A stretch of DNA of 64,000 bases from Allobranchiibius sp. CTAmp26 (GCF_017565405.1 NZ_JAGEKR010000021.1:53545-117544); one strand, 5' to 3'; numbered from the stretch's first letter, positions 8,965 to 18,326 are shown. The notes: generated by a model not told the origin, from the letters alone. Numbers and translations are program-made.

Positions 8965-9324
8965 ATGAAGTTCGACGTCGATGACATCCGCGACTGGCGC
9001 GACCATGACGTGGTCGACAGCGACGGCACCAAAATCCGCTCACTCGAGGCGGTGTACTTCGACACCGCCACCCAGGAACCCGTCTTCGCATCGGTAAGAA
9101 TTGGCATCGTCGGTCGTCACCGCCTGACGTTCGCGCCCCTCGATGGCGCCCGCGTCGCTCCATCGCACGTACGGGTCATGGCCGATAAGAAGCTCGTCAA
9201 AGATGCGCCAGCCATCGACACCGACGGCGAACTGACCGCAGAGGCCGAACCTGGCCTGTTCGAGCACTACGGCCTGACCTACACCCCGGGAGCCTCCGGC
9301 GAGAGACGACTCGGACGCCGCTGA
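8965..9324 (+). CDS. PRC-barrel domain protein (119 aa)
   Basis: The ATG at 8965 follows a clear ACAGGAGAA site. The product is one PRC-barrel (DWRDHDVVDSDGTKIRSLEA, then VYFDTATQEPVFASV and LTFAPLDGARV) with the family-typical ending FEHYGLTY. It resembles the N-terminal half of the 6660 product without the YsnF domain. PRC-barrels mediate protein contacts in many settings, so the partner is unknown. Confidence 0.85.
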   Translation: MKFDVDDIRDWRDHDVVDSDGTKIRSLEAVYFDTATQEPVFASVRIGIVGRHRLTFAPLDGARVAPSHVRVMADKKLVKDAPAIDTDGELTAEAEPGLFEHYGLTYTPGASGERRLGRR

Positions 9325-9454
9325 GCCACAGATGCGACCGCGGACGGACCAAAAAGCCCGACAGGGGAAGGGCGAGCCCACCTGCATGGATCCGCGTGGC
9401 GTTCAACTCAGACCACGTCACTAGCACCTTCAGACTTTAGGAGAATCCAGGACC

Positions 9455-9712
9455 GTGAATATCAAGTTGTACCTCAACGAATCCGATGAGCCGGGCGAAT
9501 GGTCTCCCATCACGCCACCGCAAAACAGTGATCACAACGATCCACGGGCATGGGTGCTACAGCAGTTCAAGGTAGACGTGATGGGACCATTGCCGCTGAC
9601 TGATCTTCCCAGCCAGCTGCGCCCCTCGGCGGGTCGCGGCACTGCGACCGTGGGGCACATCGCGGGTGGTGGCCGAGTGGTTATCGTCTCTGAGGACGAA
9701 CCAACCCCATGA
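9455..9712 (+). CDS. Hypothetical protein (85 aa)
   Basis: A GTG at 9455 lies downstream of TTAGGAG and opens an 85-residue, mostly polar product with no membrane segment. A central WVLQQFKVDV segment and a C-terminal GGGRVVIVSEDE are visible. I do not recognise the family. It fits the run of small genes between the PRC-barrel and channel genes. Confidence 0.55.
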   Translation: MNIKLYLNESDEPGEWSPITPPQNSDHNDPRAWVLQQFKVDVMGPLPLTDLPSQLRPSAGRGTATVGHIAGGGRVVIVSEDEPTP

Positions 9713-9763
9713 AACCATCCCGCCGAGGCACATACCGCAGGACGAACATAACAAGGAGTCGCA

Positions 9764-9925
9764 ATGGGCCACCACAAGCCAAATGAAGAGATCCGCAACC
9801 ATCGCCAAGAGCACGACGAGCGTCGGCAGGAGACGCGTAACGAGGCATTCGACGCGACCAACGGCGGCGTCGATGACCTGGGCTCGCAGGACAAACGACG
9901 CAAAGAAGGCAAACACCAGAAGTAG
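9764..9925 (+). CDS. Small hydrophilic protein (53 aa)
   Basis: The ATG at 9764 sits behind AAGGAGTCGC, a strong ribosome binding site. The 53-residue product is almost entirely charged (His, Arg, Glu, Lys), starts MGHHKPNEEIRNHRQEHDER and ends in a Lys-rich tail. It is probably disordered. It is too short for most gene finders but its start signal is convincing. Confidence 0.6.
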   Translation: MGHHKPNEEIRNHRQEHDERRQETRNEAFDATNGGVDDLGSQDKRRKEGKHQK

Positions 9926-10072
9926 CGGCCAACGACCCGCCAATCAGACGATCCTGATGCAATACGCCCGCATCACTCGTGACGCACGGGGCGCCGCCCC
10001 TGATGAAGTTTTCGGCGACACAGACGCGGGCGTCTCGCACGCATTCGCCTAATCAGAAACGAGGCACAGCAC

Positions 10073-11299
10073 ATGCACCAAAGCAGCGCGTTACAACTCA
10101 GTGATTTCGGGTTTTCCGGGATCATCACCAAGGTCGTCTCAGCGATCGTCATCCTGGCCGTGACGTGGATTCTGGCCAAGGTGGTCAAGTCTCTTCTGAG
10201 TAAGGGCCTGAACAAGGTCCAGTTCCTGCACCGGCAGGCCGGCAACGGCCAAGACTTGGCCGACTCCTTGGCCTCGATCGCCTCGCTGGTCATCTGGTTG
10301 TTCGGTCTGATCGCCGTGCTCAACGTGTTCGCGCTGACCCAAGTGGTCAGCCCCCTGCAGAACATGCTCAGCGGTCTGCTCGGTGCGATCCCGAAGATCG
10401 TCGCCGCAGGATTCATCCTGTTCATCGGCGTGCTCGTGGCCAAGATCGTCCGCGAACTGGTCGTCACCGCGTTGCAAGCCGCCAACGTGGACCGGTACTC
10501 CGCCCGCCTCAGCGGCAGCGGCAGCGCGACCACCTCCTCCAGCCGTGGCGGGGCTTCTCCCTCCGACAGCCAACAGAGCAACGCGTCGGCCAACGGTCCG
10601 CAGATCTCCACCATCGTCGGTCAGGTGCTGTACGCGGTGATCCTGCTGGTGGTGGCCATCGCGGCACTGGGTGCGTTGGACATCCGGTCCATCTCCGACC
10701 CCGCCACCCGGCTGCTGTCGACCCTGCTGAACGCACTGCCGGCCATCCTGGGCGCGGGCATCCTGCTGGCTCTGGGCATCGTCATCGCACGCTTCGTGGT
10801 CAACCTCCTGCAGCCCATCCTGCGCGGCCTGGGGTTGAACAAGGCCCTGAGCAGCGTGGGCATTGAGGCTGGCGACCGTGACGTGTCGAGCATCGTCGCG
10901 CGCATCGTGCAGATCGCGATCGTGTTGTTCTTCGCGGTGGCCGCGGCCAACCTGCTGCACTTCCCGCAGGTCACCACGATCCTCGACACCATCCTGGCGT
11001 TGGGTGGTCGCGTCATCTTCGGTGCGGTCGTCATCGCCGCCGGCGTGTTCATCGCCAACCTGCTGGCTAAGGCCATGGGCGGCAGCCAGGCGGCGCAGAT
11101 CGTCCGTTACGCCACGGTCGTGCTGTTCGTGGCGATGGGTCTGAAGTACATGGGCCTGGCCGACTCCATCGTCAACCTCGCCTTCGGCGCGGTCGTCGTC
11201 GGTGGTGCTGCCGCGGCAGCTTTGGCCTTCGGTCTCGGCGGACGCGACGCGGCTGCCCGGCAACTGAACAAGATCCAAAACACCACCTCTCGCGACTGA
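10073..11299 (+). CDS. Mechanosensitive-channel-like protein with repeated TM-helix domains
   Basis: This 408-residue protein contains about nine hydrophobic helices arranged as repeated units of the conserved TM-helix type (PF05552). Each unit has an ALP- or AIP-centred segment such as GAIPKIVAAGFILFIGVLVA, ALPAILGAGILLALGIVIAR and GGRVIFGAVVIAAGVFIANL. No MscS beta domain can be seen. An Ala/Ser/Gly-rich linker sits near residues 148-180. Such proteins are annotated as mechanosensitive ion channel relatives, but gating has not been shown for the TM-helix-only type. A strong terminator follows. Confidence 0.8.
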   Translation: MHQSSALQLSDFGFSGIITKVVSAIVILAVTWILAKVVKSLLSKGLNKVQFLHRQAGNGQDLADSLASIASLVIWLFGLIAVLNVFALTQVVSPLQNMLSGLLGAIPKIVAAGFILFIGVLVAKIVRELVVTALQAANVDRYSARLSGSGSATTSSSRGGASPSDSQQSNASANGPQISTIVGQVLYAVILLVVAIAALGALDIRSISDPATRLLSTLLNALPAILGAGILLALGIVIARFVVNLLQPILRGLGLNKALSSVGIEAGDRDVSSIVARIVQIAIVLFFAVAAANLLHFPQVTTILDTILALGGRVIFGAVVIAAGVFIANLLAKAMGGSQAAQIVRYATVVLFVAMGLKYMGLADSIVNLAFGAVVVGGAAAAALAFGLGGRDAAARQLNKIQNTTSRD

Positions 11300-11319
11300 C
11301 TCAGCCCGCACGGGACAGA

Positions 11320-11362
11320 GTGCAGCGGCCCGGGACCCGAAAAGATCCTGGGCCGCTGCACC
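11320..11362 (+). terminator. Intrinsic-type hairpin after the channel gene
   Basis: GTGCAGCGGCCC (11320-11331) pairs with GGGCCGCTGCAC (11351-11362). The loop contains an A-rich GAAAAG. It starts 20 bp after the stop at 11299. Confidence 0.85.
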
Positions 11363-11562
11363 GGGTGCGGCTCACCTGGCGGTCAGCTGCACCACGCGAT
11401 ACCGCTGCACTCCGCCCCCGCCGACGACGTTTCCCGGTCTCCCAACCACACAGCCGCGCATGCCCCAACACGAGGGTTGCTCCCAGGTCGGCTCGGTGCG
11501 GGGCGCCCGGGGGACGTACTCAACCTGGCAGTCCAAGGATGCCCAGAGGAAGGATAAGAACG

Positions 11563-12294
11563 GTGAGTGATGCACGTGGTGGCGGTGACGGTGTGCCGCC
11601 TCGTGAGCAGGAACGGTTGTCACGGGGACTGCATCGGTCGAATGAACCCGCCGCGCGGATGCAGGCTGGGGTTGACCTGGCGGTGGAGCTGATCGACGGG
11701 TGTGACCACGCGGGGTTGACGATGGTCGACGGCGGGGTCCTGCGTTCGGGAGCTTCCAGCGACCGGGTCGCGATCCGCGCGGACGAGCTGCAGAACCAGC
11801 TGGGCACCGGACCCTGTGTGGAAGTCGCACAGCTAGAGCACCGCACGTCGTTCGTCAGCGACCTGCAGAACGACCAGCGATGGTTGGCCTGGGGCCAGCG
11901 AGTGTATGAAGAGCTGCAGGTGGATTCCTTGCTGTCCCTGCTGCTGTACAGCGGTGAGCGATCCTTTGGCGCGCTGAATCTGTACTCCGGGCGGGGGAGA
12001 GCGTTCGATGTGGGGGACTTTGCGATGGCCGAGACCCTGGCCGCTCACCTCGCAGCGGCAGTCTCAGACAGCCAAGAAATCGAGAACCGCAACCAAGGGA
12101 TGATCACCCGCACGGTCATCGGTCAGGCCGAGGGCATCCTGATGGAGCGATACGGCATCGGCCCTGACGAAGCGTTCTCATTTTTGCGCCGTGCATCTCA
12201 AGAGACCAACCAGAAGCTGGCCTTGGTGGCCGAGCAGCTCGTTTGGACCCGGGAGCTACCCAAGACCTTGGGCCAAGCCGACACCACAACGTGA
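11563..12294 (+). CDS. GAF and ANTAR domain RNA-binding regulator
   Basis: The GTG at 11563 follows GAGGAAGGA and gives 243 residues. Residues about 25-165 form a GAF domain (AVELIDGCDHAGLTMVDGG, then LGTGPCVEVAQ and SLLSLLLYSG). Residues about 180-235 form an ANTAR domain with GQAEGILMERYGIGPDEAFS, the two-helix RNA hairpin-binding signature. ANTAR proteins act as antiterminators. The GAF domain would sense a small molecule or redox change. It is a single gene followed by the WhiB-like gene. Confidence 0.9.
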   Translation: MSDARGGGDGVPPREQERLSRGLHRSNEPAARMQAGVDLAVELIDGCDHAGLTMVDGGVLRSGASSDRVAIRADELQNQLGTGPCVEVAQLEHRTSFVSDLQNDQRWLAWGQRVYEELQVDSLLSLLLYSGERSFGALNLYSGRGRAFDVGDFAMAETLAAHLAAAVSDSQEIENRNQGMITRTVIGQAEGILMERYGIGPDEAFSFLRRASQETNQKLALVAEQLVWTRELPKTLGQADTTT

Positions 12295-12448
12295 CCGCGT
12301 CGTCAACGCCCTCTTGGCACTGCAGAGCTGGTCATGGCCCGGTGCATGACACCCTCGAGCTTCAGACGGGGTGACGTGTCGTCCGAACGGGGTATAGAAG
12401 AACCAGCGAGACGCGGAAGATCGTGCTTCTCCTACGAAGGGAATCCCC

Positions 12449-12709
12449 ATGCGTGACGCGGCAAGCCCCATCGACCTCGCTCAACGGCGACTCAGCAGTG
12501 CGCTACGCGCTGTCCGGCTGGCTGAGGGCCACGTGCCCTGCGAGAAGAACCCATCGTTGTGGACCAGCAACGATCGTGCGGACCGCGAAGCGGCCTCCCA
12601 CCGGTGCGGCACCTGTCCTGTACGAACCGAATGCGCCGATGCCAGCAGCGCCGAACACGTCGGCGTGTGGGGATCACGCATCCGCCTCGCCGGATCCCTG
12701 GACTGGTAA
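12449..12709 (+). CDS. WhiB-like iron-sulfur transcription factor
   Basis: The 86-residue product has the four WhiB cysteines at residues 31, 53, 56 and 62, in the order C-x21-C-x2-C-x5-C. It also has the GVWG turn, here GVWGSR rather than GVWGG, and a basic tail. The cysteines bind a [4Fe-4S] cluster that tunes interaction with the primary sigma factor. WhiB proteins are restricted to actinobacteria and their phages. Which Wbl class it belongs to cannot be decided from this sequence. Confidence 0.88.
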   Translation: MRDAASPIDLAQRRLSSALRAVRLAEGHVPCEKNPSLWTSNDRADREAASHRCGTCPVRTECADASSAEHVGVWGSRIRLAGSLDW

Positions 12710-12913
12710 CACACCCGCCAGAGCGAAAGCGTCGTTCTGATTGCACGCCAGGGCAATACTTCCGCGTAGCCGCAACCGTTGTTCGGCAAGACCTGTGGCG
12801 TGAGGGCAGTAAACATAAGCCTTTTACGGATCATGCACTCCGGGTCTCACACCTCATGCCCGAACCACAAGCACACCTGCGGTCCGCCCCCAGGCCAGCA
12901 CACTGCTTCAGCC

Positions 12914-14334
12914 GGGCCTGTCAGATGAACGGTGTTTCCGGCGTTCATTGTTAGAGGTTCTCCGCGGCCGGCATGCGGTCGGCGAAGGTGATGGCGAACG
13001 CGTTCAGGGCTGGTTTCCACCGCATCGCCCATCGTGCCTGTCCGGTGCCCTTGGGGTCCAGACCTCGGGTGACCAGGTAGAGCGTCTTGAGCGCGGCCTG
13101 CTCGGTGGGGAAATGGCCGCGGGCACCGACCGCGCGCCGGTAACGGGAGTTCAGTGACTCGATCGCGTTCGTAGAGAACAACACCCGGCGTATCTCTACG
13201 TCGTAGGCCAGGAACGGTGTGAACTCCTCCCATGCGGCCCGCCACAGTTTCGGGATCGCCGGGTAGGGCTTGCCTCACTTCTCCTCCAGTTCCTCCAAGC
13301 CGGCCCAGGCGGCGTCGATGGTGGGCGCGGTGTAGATCGCTTTGAGGTCCCGGGCCAGCTGGTCCCAGTACTTGCGCGAGGCGTACCGCAGCGTGGCTCG
13401 GATTAGGTGGATCACGCACGCGGCCGCGATCGCCAGTGGGAACACACTGTTGACCGCGTCCGGCAGCCCCTTCAACCCGTCGCACACGATGAAGAAGACG
13501 TCGGCCACGCCGCGGTTCTTCAGGTCGGTCAGTACGCCCATCCAATACTTCGCCGACTCCCCGCCACCGGCGGTGCCGGCCCACAGCCCCAGCACGTCGC
13601 GGTGCCCGGCCGGGTCGACTCCGATCGCGGCGTAGAACGGCCGGTTCCCGACCTGTCCGTCACGGACCTTGACGTAGATCGCGTCGATGAACACGGCGGC
13701 GTAGATCCCCAGCAACGGGCGGGCGCACCAGGCCTGCATCTCCTCCACCACCTTGTCGGTGATCCGCGAGACAGTGTCCTTGGAGATGCTCGCGCCGTAC
13801 ACCTCGGCGAAGTGCGCAGAGATCTCACCGGTCGTTAATCCCTTGGCGTACAACGAAAATCGCGACCGCATCCACGTCCGTCAGTCGCCGCTGCCGCTTC
13901 GCCACGATGACCGGCTCGAAGGTGCCGGCACGGTCCCGAGGCACGTCGATGTCGACCTCGCCCGCGGCATCGGTCAGCACCGTCTTGGGCCTTGTTCCGT
14001 TGCGGATGTTCGCTGCGCGACCCTCGGGAGCCTGATGCTTGGCGTGCCCGAGATGGTCGGTCATCTCCTCCTGCAGCGCGGTTTCCAGCACCGTGGCAGT
14101 GATCGACTTCAACAGCCCGTCCGGGCCGGTGATGTCCTCACCGCGCGCCCGCGCCGCCTTGACCAACTGCGCGACCGCAGCCCGCTCCACCGCGGTCGCA
14201 CGCGAGGAGCGTTCCTTCTTCGGTTCCTTCGGCATCGAGCTCACGCCCGTGATTGTTCCGGTCATCAGTGACAAACCTTCCCGCCAACCGCAGCCGGCGC
14301 GTCAGGCCGAAAACACCGTTTGCCGGACAGTCCC
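12914..14334 (-). mobile_element. IS256-family insertion sequence, degenerate
   Basis: The ends are related inverted repeats. The left end from about 12914 reads GGGCCTGTC, five variable bases, AACGGTGTTT. The right end, read inward from about 14334, gives GGGACTGTC, five bases, AACGGTGTTT. The element is about 1.42 kb, normal for IS256. No convincing 8-9 bp target duplication is visible outside these ends. The transposase is broken twice, so the copy is probably dead unless supplied in trans. Confidence 0.8.
12951..14274 (-). pseudogene. IS256-family transposase, frameshift plus nonsense codon
   Basis: The N-terminal part is read from 14274 to about 13860 and contains DIDVPRDRAGTFEPVIV. The continuation with SLYAKGLTTGEISAHFAEVY is in another frame starting at about 13871, so one indel is present. 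The second part carries the first catalytic Asp (FIDAIYVKV) and the second (VCDGLKG). It then ends at a TGA at 13275-13277, where the family has Trp before GKPYPAIPKLW. The downstream segment to 12951, with the Glu motif NAIESLNSRY, stays in that same frame. A single TGG to TGA change explains this stop. Confidence 0.85.
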
Positions 14335-14349
14335 CACGGCACTGCAACT

Positions 14350-14441
14350 GTCGGTTTGGGGTACACCTCAAGACGACACCTGCTGCGGTGCTGGAAAGTG
14401 TCTGTCTGGGGTCCCGATCTAGGTTTTCCGACAAATGTGTC
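14350..14441 (+). repeat. Structured intergenic element P1
   Basis: A 28-bp imperfect palindrome (GTCGGTTTGGGGTA, then CACCTCAAGACGAC) starts at 14350. CTGGG lies at offset 56 and TTCCGACAAATGTGTC at offset 76. The same three landmarks at the same offsets occur in P2 at 29303. The element fills much of the 379-bp gap between the IS256 end and the YihY gene at 14714. Nothing else is recognisable in that gap. Confidence 0.7.
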
Positions 14442-14713
14442 GAATGACCCCCGGGCCAAACGGCAAGGTCGGTGGGTGTGGCAAGTGTGGGCAAGTTTGA
14501 CGTGGAGCGGGCAGGCTCAGGAACTGCCCGGCGCGGATGAGCAACTGCTGGTGGGCCTGGTTCGGGTGTTGTCGCCGGATCTGGGCTGGATGATGCCGTC
14601 CCCCGAGGGGGCGGTTTGCCGTGGTTGGTTCCCGATGTAGCGTCATCGACTGACTACGTGGGGCGCCCGAACACGACCCCGGCCACCCGGTCATGGGCAA
14701 CACCAGGAGCCAA

Positions 14714-15784
14714 GTGAACAACGACCCTGAACGTGGCGACCCGCCCGCGAGCTCGCGTCCCGCAGCCTCAGCGGATCTGTCGCATACCCACGACGATGAA
14801 GATGACGTCCCCGAGCCGTGGCTGGACAGGTTTCAACGCCGCCACCCGGCCGCGGGTTTCCCGCTGGCAGTGCTCTACAAGTACTTCGACGACTCCGGCG
14901 GTTACCTCGCAGCGTTGATCGCCTACTACGGTTTCGTGTCGTTGTTCCCGCTCCTGTTGCTGCTGTCCACGGTGCTGGGGTTCGTGCTCTCCGGAGATGC
15001 GCACTTGGAGCATCAGATCCTGCACTCGGCCCTGAGCCAGTTCCCCGTCGTCGGTGACCAGCTCAACAGCTCTCGAAGGATCGGGGGCGGCACGGTCGGG
15101 CTGATCATCGGCATCCTGGGGTCCCTGTACGGCGGCCTGGGGGTGGCCCAAGCCCTGCAGAACGCGATGAACACCGCGTGGATGGTGCCGAAGAACAGCC
15201 GGCCGAACCCATTCAAGGCACGGGCCCGCAGTCTGCTCCTGCTCGGCACCGCCGGCCTGGCCGTCCTTGGCACCACCGCGCTGTCCACCTTTGGCGCCAG
15301 TAACACCGGCTCCCTAGGACCCGTGTTGAAGATCGTGGTGCTGATCGCGTCCGTGCTGGTCAACGCGGCCGTCTTCGTGCTCGCGTTCCGCATCGCCACC
15401 GCCCGCGACCTGTCGGTGCGGGACGTTGCGCCGGGGGCGCTGATCGCCGCCGTCATCTGGCAGCTGCTGCAGACCTTCGGCGTCGTGTACGTCGGACACG
15501 TCATCAAAGGCGCCAGCGCCACCAACGGTGTGTTCGCCCTTGTCCTGGGGCTCCTGGCGTTCCTCTACCTCACGGGGGTCGCGATCGTGCTGTGCGTAGA
15601 GATCAACGTGGTCCGGGTGCGCAAGCTGCACCCCCGCTCGCTGCTGACCCCTTTCACCGACGACGTCGTCCTCACCCGCGGAGACCGGCGTGCCTACACC
15701 GGACAAGCCACCGCCCAGCGCAGCAAGGGATTCGAGGACGTCGACGTCACCTTCCACCCACCCCGCACCCCGCCGGAAAAGTAG
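14714..15784 (+). CDS. YihY/virulence factor BrkB family membrane protein (second copy)
   Basis: The GTG at 14714 has CAGGAG upstream, so it is preferred to the ATG at 14693; the product is 356 residues. The family core includes GGYLAALIAYYGFVSLFPLL, a central GGLGVAQALQNAMNTAW block (the counterpart of the W-x-A-SG-Y motif), and about six membrane helices. The C-terminal DVTFHPPR ending is typical of actinobacterial members. It is diverged from the 5412 product, so the two are old paralogues rather than a recent duplication. Confidence 0.85.
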   Translation: MNNDPERGDPPASSRPAASADLSHTHDDEDDVPEPWLDRFQRRHPAAGFPLAVLYKYFDDSGGYLAALIAYYGFVSLFPLLLLLSTVLGFVLSGDAHLEHQILHSALSQFPVVGDQLNSSRRIGGGTVGLIIGILGSLYGGLGVAQALQNAMNTAWMVPKNSRPNPFKARARSLLLLGTAGLAVLGTTALSTFGASNTGSLGPVLKIVVLIASVLVNAAVFVLAFRIATARDLSVRDVAPGALIAAVIWQLLQTFGVVYVGHVIKGASATNGVFALVLGLLAFLYLTGVAIVLCVEINVVRVRKLHPRSLLTPFTDDVVLTRGDRRAYTGQATAQRSKGFEDVDVTFHPPRTPPEK

Positions 15785-16049
15785 ACCGGCACTATGAGGG
15801 CCTAGGGAGCCGGCACTGTTGCGGGGAAGCTTCAGATGCGTGGATACCCCCAGCGGAAACCCCGTCTCACCGCCTCCGATGTGGGAAGGGTGATGGTTTG
15901 CCCTGGCGCAAGGGAGGTGACCGGGTGCGGTCGTGAAACTGGGGGCAACGTGCAGCTCCTGCCGTCGGGTGCTGGGTGGCACGCTCGGCAGGTGCGGGCC
16001 TGCTCAAAGGCATTGCCACATCTCAGGTTGGGCGTGCTAGACACGATTC

Positions 16050-16292
16050 GTGGACGACTGGTGGGCTGACCAGGTCGCAGCAGCCGCGGGAGGGGACGTG
16101 CAAGCGTTCACGCGAATCTATGACCTGACTGCCGCGGAAGTTCATGGGCATCTGCTCGTGCTGGGGGTCGACGCCGCAGATGCCCGCGTGCAGAACGCGT
16201 ACCTGACGTACTGGGCGCGCCTGCCCTCATTGAGGACCCAGTCACGGACACAAGTCGTACGGTGGCTCACCCTCACCGCATACACATCCTGA
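16050..16292 (+). CDS. Truncated ECF sigma-factor-like protein (region 2 only)
   Basis: The 80-residue product opens like SigK-type ECF sigma factors (AAAAGGDVQAFTRIYDLTAA, then VHGHLLVLGVDAADARVQNA and YLTYWARLP). It stops after a RWLTLTAY helix and has no region 4. The acidic residues and the Q-x-A-Y-L-T-Y-W segment correspond to the core-binding helix of region 2. Either the gene has lost its promoter-recognition half, or the short form acts as a decoy or partner. It is 4 bp upstream of a lipoprotein gene and likely cotranscribed. Confidence 0.55.
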   Translation: MDDWWADQVAAAAGGDVQAFTRIYDLTAAEVHGHLLVLGVDAADARVQNAYLTYWARLPSLRTQSRTQVVRWLTLTAYTS

Positions 16293-16296
16293 GACT

Positions 16297-16716
16297 GTGT
16301 CCTTCTCACCGCGCTACCGACCGCGGCTTGTGCTGGCCTCCGCCGCGCTGCTCGCTGCCGCGACCGGGTGTTCATCCTCGGAGAAGATCACCGCTGGTGG
16401 CCCTGGCCCTGCTCTGAAGGTGTGCGGCACCACCTTGTGGAACGGCGCCGCGGGGGCGGTGTCCTACCAAGCGACCCCGCGTATGGCTCCGATCATGACG
16501 CTTACTGCTGGGGAGGCGATCTACCTTCGGGTCTCCACCGGCTGCGACCACGGTGCGGTTGTCTCAATCTCGCCCCATGCCGCCACCATCACGCGCACCG
16601 CCAAGGCAAAGGACCACCTGGCCGCCGCCGTAGTCATCAAGCCCAAGGAGAAGCATTTCACGGTCATTGTCCGCCGTCAGGGTCAGATCCTTTCCGTGCA
16701 GGTGGCCCTGTCGTAG
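16297..16716 (+). CDS. Small secreted lipoprotein
   Basis: The GTG at 16297 gives 139 residues with a lipoprotein signal peptide: a basic start, a hydrophobic core and the lipobox LLAAATGC, lipidated at Cys25. The mature part is beta-rich, with a C-terminal KHFTVIVRRQGQILSVQVAL. I do not recognise the family. Such lipoproteins often pair with ECF sigma systems in actinomycetes, and the truncated sigma-like ORF lies just upstream. Element R1 begins 14 bp after the stop. Confidence 0.6.
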   Translation: MSFSPRYRPRLVLASAALLAAATGCSSSEKITAGGPGPALKVCGTTLWNGAAGAVSYQATPRMAPIMTLTAGEAIYLRVSTGCDHGAVVSISPHAATITRTAKAKDHLAAAVVIKPKEKHFTVIVRRQGQILSVQVALS

Positions 16717-16729
16717 ACCGGTCAGGCGA

Positions 16730-16873
16730 GCTGCTCAGTAACGATCTATTTGGAGCAGCTGGAGCGGGTCAATGCGGAACGTGAGCACCGTGCGGAACCG
16801 TGCTCGAGAGTCCTGCTCACTGGTATTGGTGCTCGGAAGGTCCGATCACGGTGACTCTCGAGCAGGGGCGCGG
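16730..16873 (+). repeat. Structured intergenic element R1
   Basis: GCTGCTC at 16730 pairs with GAGCAGC about 20 bases later. Then TGCTCGAGAGTC at 16801 pairs with GACTCTCGAGCA ending at 16864. R2 at 27891 has the same layout and spacing (63 bases end to end for the second pair), but with both arms changed together (TGCTCGAAAGTC with GACTTTCGAGCA). It begins directly after the lipoprotein stop codon. Confidence 0.75.
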
Positions 16874-17015
16874 GGTGGGTGCGCTGGAGAGCGGCCTGTG
16901 GGGGAGTGGTCTCTTCGGCGTTCGGGTGCGCGGGCGTGACGCACGGACGGAGCGTGACCCGCTTTCCCGGACACCTGATCTGAGGCGATGATTGTCTCAG
17001 GAGAGGAGTCCTGTG

Positions 17016-17303
17016 ATGCCTGCAGCGAAACCGCCCGAGTTCCGTGCGCGAGCAGTAGAGCTTGCCCGGCAGGGCCAGCAGCCGGTGGCCCGGATCGCGA
17101 AGGATCTGGGGATCAGCCAGTCGTGTCTGCGGCGGTGGATGGCTCAGGCCGACATCGACACCGGCGCTAAGGAAGGGTTGTCCAGCACTGAACGCAAAGA
17201 GCTGGTCGAGCTACGTCGCCGCACCCGGGTGCTGGAGATGGAAAACGAGATCCTCAAACGTGCCAGTGCCTACTTCGCCCGGGAGAACGTCCTCCCAAAA
17301 TAG
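17016..17303 (+). CDS. IS3-family transposase OrfA
   Basis: The 95-residue product has a helix-turn-helix (RIAKDLGISQSCLRRWMAQA) and a leucine-zipper-like coil (ELRRRTRVLEMENEILKRAS), ending FARENVLPK. AGGAG precedes the ATG at 17016. The 3' end reads CCA AAA TAG, an A-rich slippery heptamer region. A -1 shift there leads directly into the OrfB reading frame (KIGFRLVHEL), as in other IS3 elements that make an OrfAB fusion. Confidence 0.88.
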   Translation: MPAAKPPEFRARAVELARQGQQPVARIAKDLGISQSCLRRWMAQADIDTGAKEGLSSTERKELVELRRRTRVLEMENEILKRASAYFARENVLPK

Positions 17304-18182
17304 GGTTCCGGCTGGTCCACGAACTCGCCGAGGACACCGCCCTGCGGGTCGATGTCGCGGTGACTTGCCGGGTGCTGGGTGTGTCACGGTCGGGCTACTA
17401 CGAGTGGCGCGGCCGGCCGCTGTCGGCGCGGGATGCCGCGGATGCGGTGTTGGCCAACACGATCGTGGATATCCACGCGATGTCCCGCCGGGCCTATGGG
17501 GCGCCGCGGGTGCACGCCGAGCTACGCCTGGGTCAGGGGCGTGCGCGTCGGGCGCAAGCGAGTGGCCCGGTTGATGGGCCTGACCGGTATTCGTGGCCTG
17601 TGCCACCGGCCCAAGCACCGTTCCCGGCCGGCGCAGGCGGTGCACGAGGATCTGGTCAACCGCCGATTCGTCACCGATGGCCCGGACCGGTTGTGGTGCA
17701 CCGACATCACCCAGCACCCCACCAGCACCGGGACGGTCTACTGCTGCGCGGTGCTGGATGTGTTCTCCCGGGCGATCGTGGGCTGGTCGATCGCGGACCA
17801 CATGCGCACCGAGCTGGTCGTTGACGCGCTCCAAATGGCCACCTGGCGTCGCCGCCCGCCACCGGGCACGATCCTGCACTCGGACCGCGGATCGCAATAC
17901 ACATCATGGGTATTCGGCCACCGGTTACGCGCCGAAGGACTGCTGGGGTCAATGGGCCGGGTCGCCTCTAGCGTCGACAACACGATGATGGAATCGTTCT
18001 GGAACGGGATGCAACGCGAACTGCTGGACATCCGCACCTGGGCCACTGTCGAAGAGATTGCAGCAGCGATCTTCGAATGGATCGAAGCCTGGTACAACCC
18101 CCGCCGCCGACACACCAACCTCGACATGCGGTCCCCGCACGACTACGAACAGCTTCACAAAACCGCCGACCCGGCGGCATGA
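17300..18182 (+). pseudogene. IS3-family transposase OrfB (integrase core), frameshifted
   Basis: The first 75 codons (GFRLVHELAEDTALRVDVAV to YGAPRVHAELRLG) are in one frame. The rest (VRVGRKRVARLMGL to the stop at 18182) is in the +1 register, so an indel lies near 17525-17545. The downstream part keeps a full catalytic DDE triad: WCTDITQHP, HSDRGSQYTS and MMESFWNGM. Unlike the orfA-orfB junction, this shift falls in a conserved region with no slippery run, so it looks like damage rather than programmed recoding. Confidence 0.85.
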
Positions 18183-18326
18183 TCACCACAACACCCGTGT
18201 CCGGAGAACCGGGTCACGCTCCGACTGAGCTGTTAGGCGCCCGTCCGGGTCGTGGGAGGATCTCACTGTCGGGAGCAATGTTCAGTGCCCACAAGCGGCA
18301 ATGCGATCTATGGTTGGGGAGTTTTT

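Larger units (their letters stand above)
16948..18223 (+). mobile_element. IS3-family insertion sequence with a broken orfB
   Basis: The left end (from 16948) reads CGGAGCGTGACCCG. The right end, read inward from 18223, reads CGGAGCGTGACCCG, and the similarity continues through TCCGGACAC. The element is about 1.28 kb and holds orfA and a frameshifted orfB. No target duplication is evident next to the ends as drawn. It inserted just upstream of lsr2. Confidence 0.85.

Noticed and set aside
10139..11311. Long open frame on the minus strand (390 codons)
   Set aside because: It is the complement of the channel gene at 10073, whose membrane helices and start signal are clear. Its His/Gln/Asp-rich product is typical of antisense frames in high-GC genes.
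13860..13875. Programmed frameshift in the IS256 transposase
   Set aside because: IS256 elements are not known to use recoding, and a nonsense codon at 13275 also interrupts the gene; decay explains both.
12904..14345. Target duplication around the IS256 element
   Set aside because: CACTGC is found on both sides but not next to the element ends, so it is not a credible duplication.
17525..17545. Programmed frameshift within IS3 orfB
   Set aside because: The genuine IS3 recoding site is at the orfA end (A-rich run near 17297). The second shift lies in a conserved block without a slippery sequence.
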